A stretch of DNA of 64,000 nt from CAVSWT01 sp963782985. Lineage in GTDB: Bacteria > Bacteroidota > Ignavibacteria > Ignavibacteriales > Ignavibacteriaceae. Made by a program: the position numbers and the translations under genes. Shown one piece after another: positions 55,327 to 63,875 of this stretch (position 1 is its first letter; every line of letters begins with the position of its first letter). The stretch lies in the NCBI GenBank assembly GCA_963782985.1, contig CAWALU010000016.1, positions 1 to 64,000 of the forward strand, written 5' to 3'. The notes beneath the pieces were generated by a model, which made no database searches, was not told where the DNA came from, and was given only the letters and a program-made list of their open reading frames with translations.

Positions 55327-55812
55327 ATGAAAAAAATAATAATTCTATTTTCCATTTTCTTTGCATTTAATACAATTACAAAAGCGCAAATGGGAGAAGG
55401 TCCGCGAGACCGAAAAAGTCCGAATGGAATGGAAAAAATTGAGCAGCTCGAGAAAATAAAATTGATTGAAGTTTTGGATATGGATGAAGAAACTACCTTA
55501 AAATTTTTTGCTAGAAAAAATGAACATAACAATATAATGAAGCAATTAATGGATAAATCTATTAAGCAGCTTGATGCAATAAATGAAAAACTTCAAGAAA
55601 AATCGGTTGATGAAAAAGGTTTAAATTCAATGATAGATAAATATTTTTCAATAGAAGATGAAATATTAAAAGAGAGAGAGACCTTCGTCAAATCAGTTTC
55701 CGATATACTTTCCGTCACACAAATAGCTAAGCTGGTGGTTTTTGAAAAGAGATTTAGAGATGAAATAAGGGATATTCTTTTCAAAACTAAAATAGAAAGA
55801 AGAAAACATTAA
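55327..55812 (+). CDS. Exported Spy/CpxP-like protein of the sigma cluster
   Basis: The 161-residue protein has a signal peptide (FSIFFAFNTITKAQ), then an almost wholly helical body rich in Lys, Glu and Met (EKIKLIEVLDMDEETTLKF, KQLMDKSIKQLDAINEKL, VKSVSDILSVTQIAKLVVFE). The LSVTQIAKL segment is like the LTxxQ repeat of CpxP/Spy/CnrX proteins. It could sense unfolded protein or metal in the periplasm and signal to the anti-sigma protein. Assignment is by fold pattern. Confidence 0.65.
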   Translation: MKKIIILFSIFFAFNTITKAQMGEGPRDRKSPNGMEKIEQLEKIKLIEVLDMDEETTLKFFARKNEHNNIMKQLMDKSIKQLDAINEKLQEKSVDEKGLNSMIDKYFSIEDEILKERETFVKSVSDILSVTQIAKLVVFEKRFRDEIRDILFKTKIERRKH

Positions 55813-55906
55813 ATAATTATTGGAACTTGAAAAACTTAATTGGGTATAAAATAAAAATTGCGGTTGATTTTATACGCCAACAAAATTATCTTTCACCACA
55901 AATTTT

Positions 55907-55990
55907 GCGGAAGTGGTGAAATTGGTATACACGCTACTTTGAGGGGGTAGTGCCAGTTATGGCGTACGGGTTCGAGTCCCGTCTTCCGCA
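55907..55990 (+). tRNA. tRNA-Leu (anticodon GAG)
   Basis: Acceptor GCGGAAG/CTTCCGC, anticodon arm CTACT/GGTAG around TTGAGGG (anticodon GAG), a long class II variable arm and T-arm ACGGGTTCGAGTCCCGT. The discriminator is A; CCA is not encoded. Confidence 0.96.
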
Positions 55991-56032
55991 CGAAATCAAC
56001 ACTTTTCTCACATAAATAAAAGGAAGATACTA

Positions 56033-56797
56033 ATGAAAAGATTATCTCATGTATTTTATTGTCTTATTCTAGCCGCGGTATTTTTTGGAAATGTAGTTGC
56101 ACAAAATATGAACCCGGATGCAGGCAAACTATATAATGAAGGCAACAAAATGCTAAAAGCTGGAAATTATAAAGGCGCAATTGATAACTATGATAAAGCT
56201 CTGGCAATAGAAAAAGATTATCGCACTTATTATCAAAGAGGAGTTGCTTTAAAAAAATCAGGCAATACGGAAGGAGCTAAAAATTCATTTGAAGAAGTTA
56301 TAAAAGCAAAACCAGATTTTGAAGCCGGCTATAACGCTTTGGGCGGCGTTTATTTTTCAATGGGAAATTATGAAAAGGCAATTGAAAATTTTGAAAAAGT
56401 CGTGTCAACTTCAAAAAGTAACAGCGTGAAAAATGCCGTTAAGAAAAATCTTTCGCTTGCTTACGCTAAAATGGGAAATGATGCTTTGCAAAATGGAAAT
56501 TCGGAAAAGGGAATTTCCTATCTTGAAAAAGCCGTTGAAAATAATAATTACGACGCAGCTTATCTTTCGCTGGCAAAAGTTTATTCTGAAATGGGTAACT
56601 ATGATAAATCATTATCAGCGGCAGAAAATGCTTTAAAATATAAATCAAGTATCGGGAAAGGCGGACCTTATTATTATATGGGCGTTGCATATAAAAATAA
56701 AGGCGATAACGAAAAAGCTAAAGAGATGTTTAATCAAGCTCGATCAGATGCAACGTATAGAAAACTGGTTGACTATGAATTAAGTTCTTTAAAATAA
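56033..56797 (+). CDS. Exported TPR protein
   Basis: The 254-residue protein has a signal peptide (VFYCLILAAVFFGNVVAQ) followed by about six tetratricopeptide repeats (KLYNEGNKMLKAGNYKGAID, YNALGGVYFSMGNYEKAIEN, YYYMGVAYKNKGDNEKAKEM). TPR arrays form a curved scaffold for protein binding; here in the periplasm or outer membrane. The gene lies 43 bases after the tRNA and is followed by a terminator. Partners are unknown. A role with the envelope cluster from 57008 is possible because that cluster also begins with TPR protein. Confidence 0.85.
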   Translation: MKRLSHVFYCLILAAVFFGNVVAQNMNPDAGKLYNEGNKMLKAGNYKGAIDNYDKALAIEKDYRTYYQRGVALKKSGNTEGAKNSFEEVIKAKPDFEAGYNALGGVYFSMGNYEKAIENFEKVVSTSKSNSVKNAVKKNLSLAYAKMGNDALQNGNSEKGISYLEKAVENNNYDAAYLSLAKVYSEMGNYDKSLSAAENALKYKSSIGKGGPYYYMGVAYKNKGDNEKAKEMFNQARSDATYRKLVDYELSSLK

Positions 56798-56822
56798 TTG
56801 AATTAAAATATTAAAATTATTT

Positions 56823-56855
56823 AGCCCTCTAATTTTTATTGAGGGCTTTTTTATT
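56823..56855 (+). terminator. Terminator after the TPR gene
   Basis: AGCCCTC (56823-56829) and GAGGGCT (56841-56847) form a seven-base stem with an 11-base loop, followed by six T and more A/T. Confidence 0.85.
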
Positions 56856-56963
56856 TTAGAAGATTTTTTCTGCTGTATAAGTTTGATTTTTAATCCGTCG
56901 GGGCGTGTTGTTATTGTCTTTCATAACTCTCTTTAAGTAATGGCTGTTATAATATTATTACAC

Positions 56964-56996
56964 TTGACATTATAAAAAGTAAACCTCTATATTTAC
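56964..56996 (+). promoter_or_regulatory. Candidate promoter for the envelope cluster
   Basis: TTGACA at 56964-56969 and TATATTTA at 56989-56996 resemble the TTG/TAnnTTTG promoter, with 22 bases between TTG and TA. Transcription would begin very close to the ATG at 57008, so the first message would be almost leaderless. Pattern match only. Confidence 0.3.
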
Positions 56997-57007
56997 AAAA
57001 CTTAAAA

Positions 57008-57088
57008 ATGAATATTAAATTTATTATTTTAGGTTTAGTTGGATTTTTATTCTTTTCTATTTTAGACCATTTGTTAAGCAATAAATGA
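57008..57088 (+). CDS. Small membrane peptide, translationally coupled to the TPR gene
   Basis: The frame is 26 codons: MNIKFIILGLVGFLFFSILD, then HLLSNK. It is one hydrophobic helix with a short polar end. The stop codon overlaps the start of the next gene as ATGA, the same coupling used by later genes in this cluster. No family is known to me. Size and coupling support translation, but it could also be a leader that controls the TPR gene. Confidence 0.5.
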   Translation: MNIKFIILGLVGFLFFSILDHLLSNK

Positions 57089-60057
57089 AAAAAAATATTT
57101 ATACTTTTATTTTTTTATTATTATTCACCAAAATTATCTCGCCGCAAACTCTCGCTGATAAATATTCTCAAGCAATGGAAGCGTTCAATTCACATCGTTA
57201 TGTAGAAGCAAATAGATTGTTTGATGATTTTTTTGATTCGTACAAATTAATGGATGAATTGAATGCCACCGCGAAATATTATTCCTCGGAGGCATTATTA
57301 AACATCGGCAAAAGGGAAGGCGCCGCCGCAGGCTTTAAATATTTGATAGATAATTTTGAGTGGTCAAATTTTAGAGATAAATCCTATTACTCCCTCGGAT
57401 TAATTTATTTTGATTTGGGAAAATTTGCAGAAAGCCGCAAGACTTTAATTGAATTTTTGGATGAATATCCTTCCAGTGAATTTGCCGGTTCCGCTATGTA
57501 TTGGGTTGGCGAATCTTTTACGGAAGAGGGAAGAATTGACGACGCTATAAAATTTTTGGAAGATGCGGTTCAAAAAAGAAAAAATAACAAATACATTGAT
57601 TATTCAATTTATACTTTAGCTTCGCTTTATGAAAAAAAGGGCGATTACCAAAACGCTGTAAAATATTACGATCAACTTTTATCATATTTTAAAGATAGCC
57701 CGCTGGCGGCTTCATCCCAAATAAGAATTGGTATTTGTTACTTCAAACTAAAAGATTATCAATCGTCAATTTTAGAATTAAATAATCCTCAGTTGTCTTC
57801 GCTTTCAGATGATCAGTATTCTGAAAGTCTTTACTTGCTCGCAAATTCCTACTACCGCGTTCATCAATACGAAGACGCATCCAAAACTTATTTAGAAATA
57901 ATTTCAAGTTTCCCAAACACTGATCTTTTACGAGAAGTTAAATATGGACTTGCCTGGACATATTTTCAGCAGAAAAAATATGACGACGCTTTTGAAATTT
58001 TTAACACGCTTTCCAACGGTGAAGATTCGATTGCTATGAAATCATTTTATTGGAAGGGCGAAGCTCAGCGGTATGCGGGTAATGATACGCAAGCCTTCAG
58101 CATTTATAAAGAATTTTTGAATCGATATCCAAACAGCCAGCTTGCATCCGGAGTAAAATATCAAATCGGCGCTTTATATTTTGACGATGAAAATTATAAA
58201 CAAGCTGAAGATTTTTTGAACCTAACGCAAAATAGTTCTGACAAAATTCTTAAAGCCCGCGCTTATACTTTGCTCGGCGATATGCAGTTGAAGAAAGAAA
58301 AATATTCTGAAGCTTTAAAACAATTTCAGAATGCATTAAAAATTTCACCCATTTCGGAAGAACTTGAAAATAGAGCCGGGCTTGGAGTTGGAATTTCACA
58401 ATTCTATCTAAAAAACTATAATGAATCTTTATCATCGCTAAATAAAATTTCTGAAAGAGACGCGGGTTTTGAACAAGATAAAATTAATTTTTATCAGGCT
58501 GAAAATAATTTTGCGCTTGGAAAATACAAGTTCGCTTTAGAAAAATATCAAGCGGTTAATATTGCGGATACTGCCGTGGGAAAATTTGCGCTATATGGAA
58601 AAGCGTACAGCTATTTTAATTTAAGAGATTATCAAAATTCCGCCGCACAGTTTTCCGATTTCATAAAAAAATTTCCTAAAGATTCACGAATTACTGATGC
58701 AAAGTTACGTTTGGCTGATAGTTATTACGGAAGTAAAAGTTATGCCGCAGCCAGTCGCATTTATAGAGAAATGTTCGATTCTAAAAACAGCGCTGCAAAT
58801 CCATATTTAAATTATCAATATGCGCAAACTCTTTACAAATCCGGCAGCGCGCAAGATGCGATAAACGAATTTAGAAATCTTCAAAATAGATTTCCAAATT
58901 CTGAATATGCGGATAAATCATTATACGTTGTGGGATGGATTTATTTTCAAAAAGGTAATTTTAACGAAGCAATTTCCAATTACAAAACTGTAATGGATAA
59001 ATATCCAGGCTCATTATTAAACCCGATAATTTATTATTCAATCGGCGACTCATATTTTAATATGGGCAAGTATGATGATGCAATAGAAAACTACAATAAT
59101 GTTTTAACTTTATATCCATCTTCCAATTATGTTTTTGACGCGGTTAATGGCTTGCAATATAGTTACGTGGCTCAGGGAAATCCGCAAAAAGCAATTTCAG
59201 TTATAGATGAGTTTGTTCAGAAAAATCCGGGCTTAAGTTTTTCAGATCAATTGTATTTTAAGAAGGGAGAGATTTATTACAGCTCGCAAAATTATGAACA
59301 AGCAAAAACCAGCTACAGTAAATTTGTAGCAAATTATCCCAAAAGCAAATTAGTTCCAGACGCATATTTTTGGATAGGAAAAAGCGCCCAAAATTTAAAT
59401 CAAAATGAAGAAGCAATCTTCAACTTTAAAAAAGTTTTTGATTCGTATCCCAACACCGAAGCCGGCGCCGCTTCCGTTTTAGAGATTGGAAATATTTACA
59501 TAGCTCAAAAAAATTATGACGCCGCAATATCTATTTATAATGAAGCGTACAATAAAATGAAACAGTCGCCGCGATTAGCGGAAATTATTTTTATGAGAGG
59601 GACGGCGTTCTCAAATAAAGGAGATATAAAATCCGCAAATGATTCTTTCGATGAAGTTGCGCAATATTATCCGCAAACTATTTTTGCTGCCAAAGCTAAA
59701 TTTGAAATAGGCGCTATTGAGATGGCGGCTGGAAGATATTCAAATGCAGACAGCTATTTTCAAAACTTAGCCAATTCCCGTTCGGATGATTTGGGCGCTA
59801 AAGCTCAATATTATTTGGGTCTTTCTCAATTCGAACAAAAAAAATATATTGAAGCTATCAGCGCGTTTGTAAGAGTGCGAACTATTTTTTCTGCGTATGA
59901 CGAATGGCTGGCAAAATCTTATTTAAAGATGGGCGAGGCTTATACAATCTTGAAAGATTATGAAAAGGCAAAAGAAATTTATAGAACAGTTCTTGCAAAA
60001 CATAAAGGCGATGTTTTTGGGAATGAAGCTCAAACAAAACTAAGAGCGCTAAAATGA
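57085..60057 (+). CDS. Large periplasmic TPR protein of the Tol-like cluster
   Basis: The 990-residue protein has a signal peptide (TFIFLLLFTKIISPQ) and more than 20 TPR-like repeats across the rest (SAMYWVGESFTEEGRIDDAI, DKSLYVVGWIYFQKGNFNEA, PDAYFWIGKSAQNLNQNEEA). Many repeats end in the YP signature (DEYPSSEFAG, DRYPNS-like) of the BamD/YbgF (CpoB) group. YbgF family proteins work with the Tol-Pal and PBP systems, which matches the TolQ/TolR homologues downstream. Its end overlaps the next gene by four bases (ATGA). Confidence 0.85.
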   Translation: MKKNIYTFIFLLLFTKIISPQTLADKYSQAMEAFNSHRYVEANRLFDDFFDSYKLMDELNATAKYYSSEALLNIGKREGAAAGFKYLIDNFEWSNFRDKSYYSLGLIYFDLGKFAESRKTLIEFLDEYPSSEFAGSAMYWVGESFTEEGRIDDAIKFLEDAVQKRKNNKYIDYSIYTLASLYEKKGDYQNAVKYYDQLLSYFKDSPLAASSQIRIGICYFKLKDYQSSILELNNPQLSSLSDDQYSESLYLLANSYYRVHQYEDASKTYLEIISSFPNTDLLREVKYGLAWTYFQQKKYDDAFEIFNTLSNGEDSIAMKSFYWKGEAQRYAGNDTQAFSIYKEFLNRYPNSQLASGVKYQIGALYFDDENYKQAEDFLNLTQNSSDKILKARAYTLLGDMQLKKEKYSEALKQFQNALKISPISEELENRAGLGVGISQFYLKNYNESLSSLNKISERDAGFEQDKINFYQAENNFALGKYKFALEKYQAVNIADTAVGKFALYGKAYSYFNLRDYQNSAAQFSDFIKKFPKDSRITDAKLRLADSYYGSKSYAAASRIYREMFDSKNSAANPYLNYQYAQTLYKSGSAQDAINEFRNLQNRFPNSEYADKSLYVVGWIYFQKGNFNEAISNYKTVMDKYPGSLLNPIIYYSIGDSYFNMGKYDDAIENYNNVLTLYPSSNYVFDAVNGLQYSYVAQGNPQKAISVIDEFVQKNPGLSFSDQLYFKKGEIYYSSQNYEQAKTSYSKFVANYPKSKLVPDAYFWIGKSAQNLNQNEEAIFNFKKVFDSYPNTEAGAASVLEIGNIYIAQKNYDAAISIYNEAYNKMKQSPRLAEIIFMRGTAFSNKGDIKSANDSFDEVAQYYPQTIFAAKAKFEIGAIEMAAGRYSNADSYFQNLANSRSDDLGAKAQYYLGLSQFEQKKYIEAISAFVRVRTIFSAYDEWLAKSYLKMGEAYTILKDYEKAKEIYRTVLAKHKGDVFGNEAQTKLRALK

Positions 60058-61649
60058 CGAATAAAATTTTTCCATTATTAATTTTAGTTAGTTTCATTTC
60101 ATTGGCGCAGGGCAATAAACAATCCAGCCAAAATGTTGAACTGCCGGATTTTGTAATTACAGGAAACGAAAATGTTGCTATACAAAATGCAAAAAAAATT
60201 CCGCCGGATTTTATTTCAACAGTGCCGCCAAATTTTTTGAAACCGGTTTTTTCGCCGGAAGAGTTAGAGATGAAAGATATTTCCAATCCTGTGAAAAACG
60301 ATATTACAATATTTGATTCTCTAAATTATATTAAAGGAATTTTGGAAGCGGGAGTTGGAATTTATACTCTTCCCAAAGCTTCATTAAAAATTGGCTACCC
60401 TATTGAAAATGGATTAGTTGACGCATTTATTAATGCTGATAATAAAAGAGCGCACGTTGATTTTAGCGATTGGTACACAGCAGGCGCCGGCGGCAATTTA
60501 ACTTTTTTTGTAAATGAAAATTCTTCATTTCTGCCCGGTTCAAAAATAAGATTGCATGGCGATTACAAAAATACTTCATTCAGATATTACGCCTCCGCTC
60601 AGCCGCTAAAAAGAAGTTTGGGTCAAGGTATTTTAGGATTGGATTTTGAGAATTATGAAAATAAGTATTTCAATTTTGGCGCAAGCATTTATGATCATTT
60701 AAATGATTTTAGCGTTGAAACTTTTTCGGAAAATAATTTTCTGCTTACTTCATTTGCAAAAATAAATTTGCAGGATTTTTTTATTAACGTAAACCTTAAT
60801 TACAAATATCAATCCTTAAAAACCGATTCAATTATAAAAAGCCATTTTTCTTTTTTTGAAATCACTCCAACTGTAGGATTTAGCATTCTAAAAAACATAC
60901 GCGCCGCCGCGGGAATAAATTATAATAATTCAGCCGGCGCCTCTACTGATGTTTTCCCTTACGCTTCAATGGGAATAAAGTTCACAAATGAGTTTTCGCT
61001 TTTTGCCGAATATTTTCCGAGGGTAGAATTTTTAACGGCGGAAAACTTTTTTAATCAAAACAGATATTTTAATCCCCAAACATTTTTAAATGTATATCAT
61101 AAAAAACCATTTGACTTAAACGCCGTTGTTAAATATGAATACGATAAGTATTATCAAATAAACCTGGGGGCTGAATATTATACTTCTAAAAATTATCCTT
61201 ACTTTGTTTCATCCGCTGCAATGGGGCGATTTGATGTGAGAGCAGCCGATGGAAATACTTTTAGAAGCTATTTGGATTTGTTATTCCATCTTGGTCCAAA
61301 CGGAATTTTTTACGGTTCAGCCGAACTCAACAGAACCGTTGACGATGATGGAAACACAATTCCATACGCACCGCATTTTAAAATGACTTTAAATTACGGT
61401 TATGAATTTAACTTTGGATTTGTTGTTCAGCCTAAATTAATTTACTTTTCAAGCGCGTACACAGATATAAAAAATACAACTTCGCTAAAAGCCTATGCTG
61501 ATTTAGGTTTAAAATTAGCTTATAAATTTACGCCGAATTTTCATCTTACTTTTGAGTTGAATAATTTAATTAATAAAGAAAATTTTTTGTGGCGCGGCTA
61601 TAAAGAGTTTCCACTTGATGCGATTGCCGGTTTAGTTTATCAATGGTAA
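60054..61649 (+). CDS. Outer-membrane beta-barrel-like protein
   Basis: The 531-residue protein has a signal peptide (FPLLILVSFISLAQG), a short N-terminal segment (VELPDFVITGNENVAI) reminiscent of the plug entry of TonB-dependent receptors, then long alternating aromatic strands ending YQW. It lacks a clear full plug, and its size and strand content fit a 16-22 strand barrel. It may form an outer-membrane anchor or pore for the TPR and Tol-like proteins of the cluster. Function is inferred from context only. Confidence 0.65.
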   Translation: MTNKIFPLLILVSFISLAQGNKQSSQNVELPDFVITGNENVAIQNAKKIPPDFISTVPPNFLKPVFSPEELEMKDISNPVKNDITIFDSLNYIKGILEAGVGIYTLPKASLKIGYPIENGLVDAFINADNKRAHVDFSDWYTAGAGGNLTFFVNENSSFLPGSKIRLHGDYKNTSFRYYASAQPLKRSLGQGILGLDFENYENKYFNFGASIYDHLNDFSVETFSENNFLLTSFAKINLQDFFINVNLNYKYQSLKTDSIIKSHFSFFEITPTVGFSILKNIRAAAGINYNNSAGASTDVFPYASMGIKFTNEFSLFAEYFPRVEFLTAENFFNQNRYFNPQTFLNVYHKKPFDLNAVVKYEYDKYYQINLGAEYYTSKNYPYFVSSAAMGRFDVRAADGNTFRSYLDLLFHLGPNGIFYGSAELNRTVDDDGNTIPYAPHFKMTLNYGYEFNFGFVVQPKLIYFSSAYTDIKNTTSLKAYADLGLKLAYKFTPNFHLTFELNNLINKENFLWRGYKEFPLDAIAGLVYQW

Positions 61650-61665
61650 TTAAAAATAATTTTAA

Positions 61666-63186
61666 ATGACAAAAGCAGAATTAATAAGAAAAATTGCCAA
61701 ACATTCGGGAGCGCCGGATTCGGAAGCAAAACTTTTTTTCGAAATATTGCTTCGAAAAATAGCGAGCCTAACCGAGCAAGGCGACGCTTTATTGATTAAT
61801 GATTTTGGTTATTTCATTTCTAAAAAAGGGAAGATGAGAACTTCTAATTTTGAAAATGAAGAAATTGAAGTTTATTTGGATCTGATAGTTTTCAATTTAT
61901 CAAACGAAAATAAAAATGAAAATTTAATTTTTAGCGTCCCAGATTTAAATCAAAACGTTCACGAGCATGTTGATTCATATTTTAGTTTGAGCATAGGCAA
62001 GCCTGTAATTCCTTTGCAAGGCGTAAAGGATATTGACTTTTTCCTTCCGCCATCGGGGAATGAATTGAGAAGACTTGTTGAATCTAAAGTTGAAAAGCTT
62101 ATAGACGAAAGCGAGGTTATCAAAAATTACTCGTCGGGAAATGATTTTATTTTAATAAATAATAATTTAAATGATAAATCGCAGATGGAATTAGAAATGA
62201 ATAATTCCGATGCTGATGGCAATGATGTGGAATTGCAAAATTCAAAGATTGACGCTGAAGATTCAATCAATTATGATGAACTAAATTGGAATTACAGCAG
62301 CGATCTTTCTAAACAAATTGAAGAAGAATCTTTACTGGATACGGGAAAAGATTATGACACAATTTTTGAAGAAGAAGCTTCGGGGCTTTCGTGGGACTTT
62401 GGAAATGTTGCTGATGAAAATTATTCTTATTCAATGGAAGAAACAAATGAGTTTAGTGAAGAGTCTAACGCTGAAAATCTAAATGGATTAAACGAACTAC
62501 CAAATGAAACTTCAAATCAAATTATTGAAGATAAAAACGAGTTTGATGAGAATGAAAAAAATGATGAAGCTTTAATTCGAGATGATTTATTAGAAGAGGA
62601 ATTAACTCAAAATGGAAATACTCCATTAAATATTTCTGAAGAAAAATTAGACGAGGAACCTGTTCCTCATCAGCATAAAATAACTATTGATGAAAAAATC
62701 GTAAATGAGCGAAAATCATATACCTGGCTTTTTATAATTATTGCGATTATCATTTTTGCAGCCGCTTATTATTTTATAAATAGCATGGGAAACGATAATG
62801 ATAAATCAAATATAAATTCCGGTAAAAATAATTCTTCAAATAAAGTTATTAATCAGCAAAATGATAGGCAGCCGCTTGCAGAGCCTATTGCCGATAAAGA
62901 AAATGATTTAAGCGATTCAGAAAATTCAGGCGAAGAAATAAATTCTTCTCCAGTAAAAATTGAAAAGATAACTGATAATATTTATAAATACGGCGAACGT
63001 TTTGTTGTGCAGGTTTCTTCATGGCAAAGCAAAGAAAAAGCTGATCATCAAGTCGACCTATTTAGCTCGACTGAAAACAAAGCTTTTATAGAAGAAGCAA
63101 AACTCGGCGGAACAATTTGGTACAGAGTAAGAGTGGGATATTTTAGCGCTTTAGACGACGCTAAAAAATATTTAAACAAGAATTAA
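61666..63186 (+). CDS. HU-domain / transmembrane / SPOR-domain protein
   Basis: The 506-residue protein has three parts. Residues 1-95 form an HU/IHF-like fold (TKAELIRKIAKHSGAPDSEA, LLINDFGYFISKKGKM). About 150-330 is very acidic and probably disordered. One membrane helix lies at 354-373 (WLFIIIAIIIFAAAYYF), and a SPOR domain at about 443-506 (RFVVQVSSWQSKEKADHQVD, TIWYRVRVGYFSALDDAKK). SPOR binds denuded glycan strands at division septa; the HU-like part would face the cytoplasm and could bind DNA or a partner. HU-SPOR proteins occur in Bacteroidota, but their role is poorly known. Confidence 0.88.
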   Translation: MTKAELIRKIAKHSGAPDSEAKLFFEILLRKIASLTEQGDALLINDFGYFISKKGKMRTSNFENEEIEVYLDLIVFNLSNENKNENLIFSVPDLNQNVHEHVDSYFSLSIGKPVIPLQGVKDIDFFLPPSGNELRRLVESKVEKLIDESEVIKNYSSGNDFILINNNLNDKSQMELEMNNSDADGNDVELQNSKIDAEDSINYDELNWNYSSDLSKQIEEESLLDTGKDYDTIFEEEASGLSWDFGNVADENYSYSMEETNEFSEESNAENLNGLNELPNETSNQIIEDKNEFDENEKNDEALIRDDLLEEELTQNGNTPLNISEEKLDEEPVPHQHKITIDEKIVNERKSYTWLFIIIAIIIFAAAYYFINSMGNDNDKSNINSGKNNSSNKVINQQNDRQPLAEPIADKENDLSDSENSGEEINSSPVKIEKITDNIYKYGERFVVQVSSWQSKEKADHQVDLFSSTENKAFIEEAKLGGTIWYRVRVGYFSALDDAKKYLNKN

Positions 63187-63210
63187 AATAAATTAATTAA
63201 AGGATAAACT

Positions 63211-63867
63211 ATGGATCTGTTCTCAGTATTTCTTAAAGGCGGATTGCTAATGTGGGCAATCCTGGCGAGCTCAATAATCGCACTCGCAGTTATAATCGAT
63301 AGATTTTTAGTTTTAAGAAAAGCAAAAATTAATGTTCCCGCGTTTATGGTAAGGATCAGGGGACTGATAAAAAAGAAAGATATTTCGGGCGCGATTAGTT
63401 ACTGCATGGAAGAAAAATCTCCCATTGCAAATATTATTCGCAAAGGTTTGAAAAAATATAATCTGGGACATGAAAGAGTAAAAGAAGCAATTGAAAATGC
63501 AGGCAAGCAGGAAATTAGCCGTCTGGAAAAAGGCTTGACTGTATTGGCTTCGGTTGCGGGCATTGCGCCGCTGCTTGGATTTTTGGGAACTGTAACGGGA
63601 ATGATTCAAGCGTTTATGACTATTGAAGATTTGCAGGGCGCGGCAAATCCCAGCGACCTTGCGGGCGGAATTTGGGAAGCGCTATTAACCACTGCCTTTG
63701 GATTAATAATTGGAATTCCGGCGTTGGCTTTTTATAATTATTTTTTAAGCGCAATAAAAAAATTAGTCGGCGATATGGAAACAGTTGCCAACGACGTTGT
63801 TGATATTGTTCAGGATTCTTCAAGACCAAGCCATGATTTGGAAGAAGAAATTGAAATAGACATTTAG
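63211..63867 (+). CDS. MotA/TolQ/ExbB-family proton channel subunit
   Basis: The 218-residue inner-membrane protein has three helices: about 10-30 (LLMWAILASSIIALAVII), about 110-130 (LTVLASVAGIAPLLGFLGTVTGM) and about 155-175. The AGIAPLLGFLGTVTGMIQAF segment is the family signature, and AFGLIIGIPALAFYNYFL is the third helix. Together with the ExbD/TolR homologue next in line it converts proton flow to work, for TonB receptors or Tol-Pal. The upstream TPR, barrel and SPOR proteins favour a Tol-like role in cell division or outer-membrane constriction. Confidence 0.9.
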   Translation: MDLFSVFLKGGLLMWAILASSIIALAVIIDRFLVLRKAKINVPAFMVRIRGLIKKKDISGAISYCMEEKSPIANIIRKGLKKYNLGHERVKEAIENAGKQEISRLEKGLTVLASVAGIAPLLGFLGTVTGMIQAFMTIEDLQGAANPSDLAGGIWEALLTTAFGLIIGIPALAFYNYFLSAIKKLVGDMETVANDVVDIVQDSSRPSHDLEEEIEIDI

Positions 63868-63875
63868 GAATTAAT

